14,517 nt of DNA from Terana coerulea (taxonomy: Eukaryota; Basidiomycota; Agaricomycetes; Polyporales; Phanerochaetaceae), in contig JAKOGH010000508.1 of the NCBI GenBank assembly GCA_024811115.1, forward strand, positions 1 through 14,517, in the 5' to 3' direction. A program made the translations under genes and the position numbers. Below the pieces are notes generated by a model, which was not told where the DNA came from, made no database searches, and saw only the letters and a list, made by a program, of their open reading frames with translations. Below, piece after piece: positions 1 through 8,787 of this stretch; position 1 is the stretch's first letter; each line of letters begins with the position of its first letter.

Positions 1-1
1 C

Positions 2-121
2 CAGGACATGCTGGAGCGCATGCCGCGTTTGCATGCAACTGGCGTGGTCACAATTAGGTATCGCCCCGATGGCCAGGATGGAGATGCAGGAATGCAGACA
101 TGGATTCCGCCCAGGGCTTGA
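2..121 (+). CDS. F-box/LRR-type protein, C-terminal fragment (cut by left edge)
   Basis: The reading frame beginning at base 2 stays open for 39 codons to a TGA at 119-121. It contains the segments QDMLERMPRLH and MQTWIPP. These match the C-terminus of the F-box-family gene at the right end of the window, which reads AQDMFAHMPRLHE and LQTWVPL, so this is the last part of a paralog whose F-box lies outside the window. The role is inferred only from that kinship: such proteins usually act as substrate adaptors of SCF ubiquitin ligases. The gene points towards the coiled-coil gene on the other strand and ends about 440 bp from it. Confidence 0.65.
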   Translation, partial: QDMLERMPRLHATGVVTIRYRPDGQDGDAGMQTWIPPRA

Positions 122-561
122 CCAAGGTATCGAGCCTTGCGTACACTTTATAGAAGCCAAGAAGATTTGCACAGGCAGTGTAATATAGAAACCGTAAACA
201 GTTGCATAAATGGTGTAAGGGAGGCCGGCACAAGTAATCTTCACAGCAGGTAAAAGAAAATGGTCAAAATAGCAATGGAGTCAGGAAACAAATCAAGATG
301 GGAGAGCACGAACGAAGTACCAGTCCAGCATGCAAGAACTTCAGTCTCTGATATACATTCGCTCCACTTGCGTTAGACTGCTCACGGGGGCGGCGAGGGT
401 GGGCCTACTCGAAAGTCAGCACGGATGGGTACGATGAACAACCGATGTGCGTACCAAACAGTCCAGACCGAGGAGGTGCAGGTGAGGCAACGGGGCTCCC
501 ATTTGGGGCTGAGGGGCGTAAACGGGGCTCGCTGCGGAGTATGTTTGAGTTCGTGTCCAAG
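122..561. other. Intergenic region between convergent genes
   Basis: This stretch holds the 3' flanks of the left-edge F-box fragment (+) and the coiled-coil gene (-). Open frames here are short and unlike any family I recognise, and I see no convincing RNA gene or repeat. Confidence 0.5.
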
Positions 562-1192
562 CTACTTTCCACGTAAGATGGACTCACGCCTCCACTGAGC
601 CCAAGATGGCAGATTCGGCGCTGGCGGGGCCTCGATAGCCGGCGGCGGCGCTGCAGGCGCAGGCAGTGCTTTGGGCTTCCTCTCCCTTGGCTGTCTCTTG
701 TGCACCGAGCGCCATCCTGACGGCGCAGGGGCGGCTGGCTCGGCATCTTCTAGTGGCGGCGGGGCAGGCAAAGCGGGCGGAGGTGTTGGTGCGGGCAGCG
801 CCATCTACAGGAATACAGGAGGCAGTCAGAGGATGTGGCTAGCAAGCGACGAGACAGACACGCACATGTGGGTTCCATTCTGGAGCATACTCTCCACCGG
901 CACTGTATTTGGCTTTGACAGCCATAAGTTCTGCAATTTCGCTGCGAGGAGACGGCATAGGATCAGCAAGCGATCGAGGTTCGATTGTGAAGGAACGCAC
1001 TGCTGAAGCTGCCTCCGTTCGTCTCTCAGCTTTCCAACCTCTTGCAGCAGGATTCGGACCTCTCCAGCCAGAGCCTTGCTAAAATCATTGATGTATCTGC
1101 GAAGCGTCTGTGTTGAGTACTCGTGAACACAAAAGGAGGTAAAGTACGGACTTCGGAGGGGCGCCGTAGTTGCCTTTCTGCGGTCCCGACAT
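562..1192 (-). CDS. Coiled-coil / proline-rich protein of unknown function
   Basis: I do not recognise a named family. The best model has four exons: 1192-1148, 1107-1001, 941-866 and 804-562, giving 156 residues. Introns 1000-942 (59 nt) and 865-805 (61 nt) have clean GT and AG ends and keep the frame. The first part is a charged helical stretch (around VRILLQEVGKLRDERRQLQ) followed by EIAELMAVKAKY, likely a short coiled coil. The last exon is rich in proline and alanine (for example PAPTPPPALPAPPP), with a basic patch KRQPRERKPK, and ends in WAQWRRESILRGK before a TAG stop. The 5' end is uncertain. The ATG at 1192 reaches the coiled-coil frame only through a very short 40-nt intron (1147-1108), or else through a frame break near 1150. 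It is divergent from the helicase gene. A nuclear or nucleic-acid role is possible from the basic patch but unproven. Confidence 0.7.
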
Positions 1193-1765
1193 ATTCACGG
1201 AGGCGGGTCGTTCTATACGTGGTGTAGGTCAGAGTGAGAGAGTACTTTAAGTAAGAACGCCGATAAGTATTAGCAGTTTACCCTGGATCAATGAACGTGA
1301 TAGGAAAGCGCACGAGGCCGCTCCGTTCTCCGGGCTACCTTGTTCGCATGTTGTGTACGCATCTTCCACAACTGTTGCTATCGACGTTACAGACTTGTGA
1401 ATAAGAACTATGTCTTATTCCGCGGTCGTGTTTGTTTTTCAAAGAGTGAAACGTTGAGGTCGCTGCCAGGAGACCTCGGAGTCCGCGCATCAAATCTGGC
1501 TTCAATCATGTGACTCGCTCACAGCACGTGTGGAGTCGCGTCGCCCGTTGTGAACCAGCGCGACCGACCGTTCTTTCCTGTCGACCACTCAGTTCGCCCT
1601 TTCGCACGCCACAAGACAAAGCAAGTAAGTAATTTATGCTTGAAATCGAACTATAATGCGTGTAGCCACTTCCCCCGCTGTTTCAAGACATCTAACTCGC
1701 CTTCAACCCGTCACTGCGGACTCTCTTTCAGTTCCTAACGACTTCACGCCCGTTCACTCTGCACC
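1193..1765. promoter_or_regulatory. Divergent promoter region between coiled-coil gene and PIF1-like gene
   Basis: These 573 bp separate two start codons that point away from each other (1192 on the minus strand, 1766 on the plus strand), so both genes probably share it. A palindromic E-box CACGTG lies at 1525-1530. The part from about 1480 to 1765 is repeated, diverged, upstream of the truncated helicase copy (about 6085-6380). There the TCATGTGA stretch is kept and the E-box reads CATGTG. A possible leader intron for the coiled-coil gene runs from 1281 to 1213 on the minus strand (gtaaac to tag), at low confidence. Confidence 0.5.
1625..1731 (+). other. Predicted 5'-UTR intron of the PIF1-like gene
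   Basis: There is a strong donor, gtaagtaattta, at 1625, a branch-like ctaac at 1692-1696 and an acceptor ctttcag ending at 1731, 34 bp before the ATG. The same donor, gtaagtaattta, is kept at 6261 in the duplicated locus. Confidence 0.55.
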
Positions 1766-3795
1766 ATGGCGATAACAACCAGTTCCTCAACGACAAGAAA
1801 ACGCAAGTCTACTGGGGGGCTCGAGGAAGCCAAGGCCAAAGCCGCGAAACAACCTCGCAAGACCCTCGATGCCTTCTTCGCGCCCCAGGTGCTGGCCGCT
1901 GGCGTTCCGAAGGACGAGAAGGCCACGAGGGAACATGTTGCGCTGAACCCCGAGCAGATTGAGGTGTTGAAGATGGTGGTCGAGGAAGAGAAGAACGTCT
2001 TCTTTACGGGTTCGGCAGGTGAGTTAGCCGAAACGGACCCTTCGTGTGAATGAACAACTCACAAATCGTAACAAGGTACCGGAAAGTCGTTGCTTTTACG
2101 CGCTATCATCAAGGCTTTACGAAAGAAACATGCCAAGAAACCCGAAGTTGTGTCTGTCACCGCAAGCACGGGGATGGCAGCCTCGAATATAGGAGGTATT
2201 AATAGTCCTCCTCGATGTGCTGCTGATATTAATGTATGGCGGACTCTGTAGGTACCACCATCCACGCGTGGGGCGCGATTACGCCGGGTATGCACGATAT
2301 TGGGAAGCTCATCAGCTACATCAAGACGTGTCGACCAGCACACCAGCGATGGAAGTCAACAAAGGTTCTGATCATTGACGAAGGTGTGGCCTGCTCGCCC
2401 TATCCTGGCCAAGAAAGAATCTGACATGACTGCAGTATCCATGGTCGATGGACAGCTCTTTGACACCCTTGCCAAGCTCGCGGCAGAGCTGCGCAAAAGA
2501 CGGAACGGCCATTTGGAGGGATACAGCTCATTGTGACGGGGATTTCTTTCAACTGCCACCAGTCACCAAAGGCGGGAAGGAGCCTTTCTTCGCGTTCCAA
2601 AGCGAGGCGTGGAAAACCTGCATCGAGCATACAGTCACTCTTACTCAGGTCTTCCGGCAGAAAGACAGTCGTACGTCTTCCTCGTCTTCCTTTTGTCCCT
2701 TCTTGTCATACCAATTGTCGTCTATAGATTTTGTCGACCTCCTGAACGAAATGCGTCGCGGCACTATCTCGCCCTCCGCCAAAGACACCTTCATCTCCCT
2801 TTCGCGCCCCCTCACCTTCACCGACGGCCTCCTGCCCACCGAGCTCTTCCCGCTGCGCGCCGAGGTCGACCGCGCAAACGCGACGCGCATGCAGTCGCTC
2901 ACGACCCCGTCCTTCCTATACGAGGCCCGCGACTCGGGCGCCGCCGAGCCCCAGCGGCGCGCGAAGCTGCTCGAGACGATGGTCGCGCCGCGGATGCTCG
3001 AGCTAAAGGCGGACGCGCAGGTCATGCTGATAAAGAACGTCGATGAGACGCTGGTGAACGGGAGCGTCGGGAAGGTCCTCGGCTTTCACACCCCTGCGGT
3101 CTGCATCGCAAGCGTCGGCGAGCCCTTGCCAGTGAGCACGTTGCCCGTGAAGACGGAGCGCATCACCACGCCCAAGCCGAAGTCGGCTTCGCAAGAGTCT
3201 GCGTCAGGCAGCAAGGCGAGCAATGGGTTCGTGCGGAACGTGCAGGTCGGCGAGGACGGCAGAACGCCTCTGGCGCTGTGTCCGGGCGCGAACAAGGAGA
3301 ACAAGAAGGACGGTGAACAAGGGACATCGCCACCCGCTTCTGCTGCTGCGAAAGGCAAAGGCAAGGCGAAGGATGAGGAGCTGCTCCCGCTGGTGGAGTT
3401 TATGACGCCACAGGGAAGGAAATCGTTCTCCTTGCCCGGGAAGAATTCCGCTCGGAGGATAACGAGGGAAGCTACTTGCTCGGAGGGTACAGGTACGCCT
3501 CAAATCCTGCGTTGGGGGTTAACACAGAGGCTGACATGGCGAGTAGATCCCACTTGTCCTTGCATGGGCGATGTCGATACATAAGAGCCAAGGCCAGACG
3601 ATACAGCGGGTCAAAGTCGATCTCGGGCGCGTCTTCGAGAAGGGCCAGAGCTATGTTGCTCTCTCGCGGGCGGCGTCCCTCGACGGCCTGCAGGTCCTCC
3701 GGTTCGACGCCAAGAGAGTCATGGCGCATCCCAAGGTCATTGAATGGAGTAAGACGCTAGAGCAGGCGCAAGCAGAAGCCTCAAGTTCCGCCTGA
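1766..3795 (+). CDS. pif1-like: PIF1-family ATP-dependent DNA helicase (reading frame broken at four sites)
   Basis: PIF1 helicases are 5'-to-3' superfamily 1B enzymes that unwind G-quadruplexes, telomeric ends and stalled forks. The exons are 1766-2018, 2076-2195, 2252-2383, 2436-2670, 2728-3492 and 3547-3795; the five introns are 52-57 nt with GT and AG ends. Motifs in order are Walker A GSAGTGKS (residues 82-89, split by intron 1), TTIHAWG, Walker B IIDE followed by [17 protein letters not shown] and [12 protein letters not shown], a SIHKSQGQT motif and YVALSRA near the end. The order and spacing fit the family. Between [10 protein letters not shown] and LPLVEF sits a hydrophilic, low-complexity insert of about 95 residues. 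The N-terminus has a KRK patch and RKTLDAFF, which resembles a PCNA-binding box. The frame is broken by one missing base each near 2509, 2538, 3417 and 3467. Allowing one extra base at each site, the exons sum to 1758 nt, or 585 residues plus stop. As written it cannot make a full helicase: either a recent pseudogene or sequence error. Confidence 0.88.
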
Positions 3796-4519
3796 ACGTC
3801 CGTGGCAGTTAAAGAGACGAGCGGGAATGTGACTGTAGCTTATTGATTAACCTATATCATCAATCGGACATCCTTTACATATAGATCACCCTGACCGGGA
3901 CTATTGTCAGTTCAATAACATACTCGCCATATCCCTAGAAATACACTGAATTTCAACGTGACGTTGTTTACGTACGGCTCCCTTTACGTCTTCTCCAATC
4001 GCACCCAAGTCACCTATCAATGCGTGACACTAGTATGGTGTTTCTGTGGGTTTTCTGTGCCGAGTTATACAGTACCCACTTCGATTTTCAGCCGGTCAGG
4101 ACATGCGGAAGGAATATCTACATCACGAACTTGAATATCTGGACATACTACAGCTTCTCATATGCGTATTATATAGGCGCAGTCTCAATCCGTCTGTCCA
4201 GGCCGTCGCCGGTTTGCCCCACTGCGCAAAGACAAAGTGGAGCCGAATTGCATTGGAGAACGTGGCGTAACTGTCCATGTAAGCCAGGTCACGGTGTCCA
4301 CGCCAGGTCTCGGATATGTGCATACGTGTGGTCTATATCAGATAGACGTAAAAGCTGACGTATAAGTCGTGTATATGAAATGCTGTGCTTTCGAGAGATA
4401 TAGAGCCTGTGCACACAACATAAGTTACCCCCATAAGTATTTAGTTGGCGTTTGGCGGCAACTGCAATGCGTTCCATAAGCAGAGAATCTAGTAACCCTT
4501 CCGTTAATGCGCCGCTTCC
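3796..4519. other. Intergenic region downstream of the PIF1-like gene
   Basis: Bases 3796-4005 are the 3' flank of the helicase gene and are recognisably repeated at about 6790-7020 (for example the shared ccatatccctagaaatacac). From 4006 to 4519 only short open frames without family features appear. I see no RNA gene, repeat or promoter that I can support. Confidence 0.5.
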
Positions 4520-5889
4520 CTACTCATACTTCGGGTGTTCCCAGTCCAACTTCTCCTCTACGTAGCTCGCATTAAATACACATGAATCCTAGATACGGCG
4601 GACCGACTGACCTATAGCGTCGACGTGTGCCACCGACGCGTCTTCGAAACCAGGTATCATCGCATATTTGGCCAGAATGTGGGGAATGTCTGTGTTCGGT
4701 TTCGCAGACGGTTCCAACTCTGCACCAGGGCCATCTCTTTGAACGTTCCCTGGTCCGCAAGCTCGGCGAGTGTGTAATAGACTTGACAAAGTATCGTAGG
4801 CTGAACAGCCTTCCAAACCGCATCCCACAGCATGAGTTTTCTGTCAAGCCTGTTGACGCCGACAACGATAGTCTCAAGCGCAGGATTGGTGGTGTTGGTT
4901 GCCGTCGCCAGAATGTTCCAAAATAATAACCAGTCCTTGAAGTCTCCCGGGGTATGATAACACATCGCCACACTTAGGGTACGAAGCAAAGTGCAGCAAG
5001 AGAGGTCCAGCGCGTCAGGAGAATTATCTATTTTAATATTGAGTATTGTTCTACACATGACAGGAGGTATATAATATATACCTGGTGATATAGACGTTGT
5101 GAGTCCAATCAAGAGGTGTACGAGGCTCTTCGAAAGAGCTAATAGAAGTCTTTGCAAAGGACCCGAAGAGTAGTCTTGAATGTCCAGAGTGTGGAGGGTG
5201 TTAACGGATGCCGAGCGAGCGATACATGTCACGATGGCTTCCGGAGGGGGCTGGCACAAGACGGTGAGGGATTTGATCGCTAGCTGAGTCTATGTTTCTT
5301 GGGCTGGTCCTCTGTGGTTCCGTGAATCGTACGGCTCCAGATAGACTTCGTTGATCGTGGAAAAGCATTCCAAAAGGTCAACAAGAGATGGGTCCTCATA
5401 GGAATCGACACTCGTGCGTACTGTCAAGGTGTTGATGGAAGGAAGTGTAGAGAAACTGCGAGGTAGAGGGCCCGAGGGAATACGTCCGAGAGCGAAAAGT
5501 CACGCAAACAGGGGAGTAGCGAGAGTAATGACACGAGGAATTGTGGGTCGACAGCAGACGACATATTCCCTTCGTCGGTTTTTCCAAGCTCAATGGCAGG
5601 AAAGTAGGTCGTTAACCTCAGTTGTCGAATAGATGCGGCAATTTCGGGGGCCCGCCGAAGGAAGCGGTAGAGGTGCGTCAAGTTCTTCCGAGGTACCCTA
5701 CCACCCCGGTCAGACCTTTCCCAGCTCCGGAGCACTTCGACGATTGGCTCTTCTTCGTCGGCAGAATGTATCATCTTTGTGTGCGGCCCGGGTCTGAAGG
5801 AATATGAGATGTCGTGGAAGAGATGGGGACGGGTGAGCGCGTGCCATGTGCTTGCGACAAGCGAGATGGGGGATGGTTTGCGAATTCAT
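4520..5889 (-). pseudogene. Decayed F-box/LRR-like protein gene
   Basis: Read on the minus strand, a protein resembling fast-evolving fungal F-box proteins can be followed through several frames. An N-terminal part contains LVASTWHALTRPHLFHDIS, like the second half of an F-box. Leucine-rich stretches follow (LVSLLSLLPCLRDFSLSDVF, LPSINTLTVRTSV, VNTLHTLDIQDYSSGPLQRL). The C-terminal end, EEKLDWEHPKYE, lies beyond a clean 54-nt intron (4611-4558) and stops at 4520. Breaks are a frame change near 5862, a one-base loss near 5458 (a CTCGCAG that restores the frame if read CTCCGCAG), an in-frame TAG near 5291 and a one-base loss near 4700. The first half of the F-box is not found; the 5' end abuts the duplicated helicase segment. 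The F-box assignment is by style of sequence only. Several breaks plus a missing N-terminus favour a pseudogene. Confidence 0.6.
5065..5083. repeat. AT-rich perfect inverted repeat (9-bp arms)
   Basis: The sequence aggtatata-a-tatatacct is a perfect palindrome around base 5074. It lies inside the decayed F-box gene and is probably a chance result of AT-rich sequence. Confidence 0.4.
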
Positions 5890-6084
5890 CTTAGGTATGG
5901 AGGCAGTGAGAGTACGTAGATAAAGCCTGGAGCATCGAGAGAGATGGTGTGAGTAGAATCCAAATTATATGAATTGGCCAAATACTACAGCTGTGGACAG
6001 AGTCCGTGTTGGGTCGACTTGGTCTTGTGCGAGATCGCTCGCAGCAGTCCGCTCGACAGTCGAGAGAGGGCGACCTTGAAGTTG

Positions 6085-7020
6085 AAGTCCGCGCACAACT
6101 ATCATGTGATTTGTTCGCAGCATGTGGCGAGTCGCATCGCTGAGAACCGGTTCAACTAGCGGCTGCGCGACCAGTCGCACTTCCCTCTACTTCCCTCGCC
6201 ACTGCGATACATATAACTAGTACTTTCATTCGCTCGCGTGCTACAAGGCAAAAGAAAGGGGTAAGTAATTTAATATTGAGACTTTGAAGATATGGTGTGT
6301 GACCATACTCATCCTCCTCCAGTACTTCAGCAACCCCATCCCACCTTCTTCCTGTCCCCTCGTCTATTCGACACCACGGCAATGACTGCCAGCTCTACAA
6401 CGAACAAATAACGGAAGTCGCTGGTGGACTCGAAAACCACGGCGAAAGCCGTGAAACAACATCGCAAGACCCTCGGTCTTTTTTCCGGGTATCAAGTGCT
6501 GGTTGCTGGCGTGCCGACAGACGAGAAGGCCATAGATGAGCAGGCTGCGTTAAAAAGTGGGAACATTGAGGTTTTGAAGGTGGTGGCCGAAGAAAAGAGA
6601 ACGTTCGCTTCACGGGTTCGGTAGGTGAGTTACCCGAAACGGAGCCTTTGTGTATGAATGCGCTCGCTCGCGGGCAGCGTCTCCCGACGACCTGCAAGCC
6701 CTCCGGTTCAAAGCCAGGAAATTTCATGGAGCATCCCAAAGTCATCGAATAGAGCAAGACGCTCGAGCAGGTACAAGCAGAAGCCTAGGGTTCCACCTGG
6801 ACGTCTGCGGGTTTTGAAGAGACGATCAACAGTGACTCGGACTATAGCTCACTGCTTAACCAATATCTTCAATCGGACAGCACTCAGAAATACATCACCA
6901 CCACCGGCACATGTACAAGTGTCAACTCGCTAACGTACTCACCATATCCCTAGAAATACACAAAATTCCAATGTGACGCTGTTTACATGCAGTCGTTCTA
7001 CATCTTTTCCAATTCCACCC
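6085..7020 (+). repeat. Partial duplicate of the PIF1-like locus (segmental copy)
   Basis: This block parallels 1480-4005 at clearly recognisable but diverged identity. It keeps the promoter stretch (agtccgcgca, tcatgtga), the leader intron donor, exon 1, the start of intron 1, the last part of the final exon and about 200 bp of 3' flank. Everything between about 2053 and 3652 of the parent is absent. Because it retains intron and flanking DNA, it arose by DNA duplication, not from a reverse-transcribed mRNA. Its left end abuts the decayed F-box gene, and its right end stops about 34 bp before the stop codon of the first reductase gene. Confidence 0.8.
6382..6786 (+). pseudogene. Truncated PIF1-like helicase pseudogene
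   Basis: From the ATG at 6382 the copy of helicase exon 1 has a TAA at codon 10, then continues as recognisable sequence (HRKTLGLFSGYQVLVAGVP, matching [19 protein letters not shown] in the parent). The frame is lost near 6600 just before the Walker A loop. The copy runs a few dozen bases into intron 1 and jumps at about 6658-6660 to the parent's final exon (the LSRAAS region). It then continues through HPKVIE, an in-frame TAG and SKTLEQVQAEA. All ATPase and helicase motifs between Walker A and motif VI are missing, so no helicase can be made. The parent's FF of the PCNA-box-like motif reads LF-S here. Confidence 0.85.
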
Positions 7021-7053
7021 CCAACATACCACGCGAAAAAGAGCCACTTGCGC

Positions 7054-8504
7054 TTACTCGTCCGCAACAACGATGACCGCCTTCCCGGTGTTCCCTCCAG
7101 AATGCACGTCCGCCAGCGCCAGCGCCGCCTCCCGCAGCCCGTTGTAGCGGTGCTCGCGGCTGGAGAGCTTGCCCTCGAGCAGCAGCGGGATACACTCCTT
7201 GTGGAACTCGGCCAGCGTCTCGGCGCCCTCGCCGAAGCCGACCAGGAAGCCCTTCACGCTGATGCAGCGCTTGAAGACTTCGTCCCAGTGCTGCAGCGCA
7301 TGAGCTGAGCGTGGGATACAAGCGCAGAACGGCAACGGCAATGACGCACCTTGACGAAGCTGGTGTCTGAGTCGTGGCTCGCCGCGCTGATGGCGCCGCA
7401 GGCCTGCAGGGTCGCGCGCCGTCAGCGGCCGCCATCCATGCTCGAGGTGCAGGCAGTGATAGACTTACGATGATGAGCCCGAAGCGCGTTAAGTTCAGGA
7501 GAGCGGCGTCTGTCGTCGAACCACCGACGTTGTCCCAGTATCTACACGCCTTCAGTCTTCTCGTATTGCGGGTATCGAGGACCGCTCACATGTCAATTGG
7601 TCCGTGCTCTTTCAGTACGGCGGCAGTGTCCTTCTCCTTGTAGTTGAACACCACATCCGCGCCAACGCTCTGCATAATCTTGACCTTCTCGGCAGAGCCT
7701 GCGGATGCGATGACCTTGATGTTCGGGTTCATGATTTTCGCGTACTCAATAGTGAATCTATCCATAACGGTAAGTCTCCTGATACATGTACCTATTCGGT
7801 TTCGTGAGTGCTTACGTTCCGACTGGACCAGCACCTCCTGAGATGAAGATCGCTTTGGCCTACAAAGCTCAGCGGGACGACCTGAGTAGGAGGACAACAT
7901 GAACGCACTGTCTTGATCTTCTCGGTCGCAAATCCCCTCAGCCCCTGGTACGCCGTCATCCCCGCAATCCCGAATGTTCCAAGATGGATAGAGAGCGGTT
8001 GGCCGGGTATCGTCTCGATCTTCTGCAGCGGACGTTTGAGGAAGTGCGTGCCTTCCTTGGGATATATCGAGTACTCGGCGAATTCTGGCAGGTCCTCGAT
8101 GAGCGCAGGAACATTTGCATGTACTGGCATCGCGCTTACCTAGATACCCTGCGACACGATCACCAGGCTTGAGTTCCGGAACCTCGCTCCTGACCACGAT
8201 ACCGACGCCGCTGTTATCGACCCTGCAAGCACATCATGAACGCGCGGCCGTGTACACAGCGCGTGGAGACATACGGGTCGCCGATCGGGACCGCAGGCAC
8301 GAAGGCCTCGACGCTGGGATCGCGGAGACGGTAGCGGATGTACGGGTCGCTGCTCAGCGCAAGGGTCTTCACGAGCGTGCCGCCGTTGAGGGGGACGCTG
8401 TCGAGGTCAATGTCCTCTTCGACATATTTGATGGTGACGCCGGGCTCGATGCGCGTCGTGGGGTGCGCTACGTAGACCGCCTTGCCGTTCTTGACCACAG
8501 GCAT
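7054..8504 (-). CDS. MDR-superfamily NAD(P)H-dependent reductase, tandem copy 1 (LTB4DH/alkenal-reductase-like)
   Basis: The predicted role is reduction of an activated carbon-carbon double bond (enal or enone) with NAD(P)H in the cytosol; the substrate is unknown. There are eight exons: 8504-8275, 8222-8140, 8084-7909, 7859-7816, 7757-7590, 7541-7469, 7403-7350 and 7290-7054. They total 1065 nt, or 354 residues, with no break, close to the usual 340-350 for the family. All seven introns (48-65 nt) have GT and AG ends. Landmarks are VPLNGG and DPYIRYRLRDPS in the N-terminal catalytic domain, the cofactor loop SGGAGPVG at about residues 170-177, VIASAGSAEKV and GADVVFNYK in the Rossmann fold, YWDNVGG, and the C-terminal TGKAVIVVADE-like end (GNTGKAVIVVADE). 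No zinc-binding GHE motif or structural cysteine cluster is seen, as in zinc-free members. A TATA-like GTATAAAG lies 86 bp upstream of the ATG. Its paralog starts about 2.5 kb upstream. Confidence 0.92.
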
Positions 8505-8589
8505 CGTCGAGTAGGTACGTTAAACTTGGGGCAGGAGCTGGAAGACGGGTTCGAGAAAGACAGGGTGTTGGCGAGTGAACACGGCGGAC

Positions 8590-8597
8590 ACTTTATA
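8590..8597 (-). promoter_or_regulatory. TATA-like box of MDR reductase copy 1
   Basis: GTATAAAG on the minus strand lies 86 bp upstream of the start codon at 8504. The same octamer sits 84 bp upstream of the start of copy 2, in otherwise unlike sequence. Confidence 0.55.
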
Positions 8598-8787
8598 CGG
8601 GATTGCGTGATGATAGCCATATGCATCATGGACTCGACCGACGTCCTCGTGAGACCGACTGGCAGGATAGGGGCTTGAAAGTACTTGTCGATTATCGGCA
8701 GATGCTCCCAGCATCGATGACGGACACGTATTGAGCAAGTGGTGGTCTCCATAATCAGCTAAGAATCTGACCGTCCGAAGACCCTTG

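Noticed and set aside
1550..1738. Upstream plus-strand frame before the helicase ATG, possible extra exon
   Set aside because: It spans a strong predicted leader intron and is not preserved as protein in the duplicated locus.
2609..3046. Arginine/alanine-rich plus-strand frame inside the helicase gene
   Set aside because: It is a shifted-frame shadow of helicase exon 5 in GC-rich sequence; the other frame carries the helicase motifs.
4020..4358. Plus-strand frame rich in aromatic residues downstream of the helicase
   Set aside because: It has no domain, no start context and no matching intron signals; it lies in AT-rich intergenic sequence.
6424..6624. The 66-codon frame in the truncated helicase copy as a new small gene
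   Set aside because: It is simply the remnant of exon 1 after a TAA at codon 10 and ends through a frame loss before Walker A; nothing suggests selection on it.
6601..6665. Retroposed (processed) origin of the helicase copy
   Set aside because: The copy retains the start of intron 1, the leader intron donor and promoter and 3' flanks, so it is a DNA duplication with an internal deletion.
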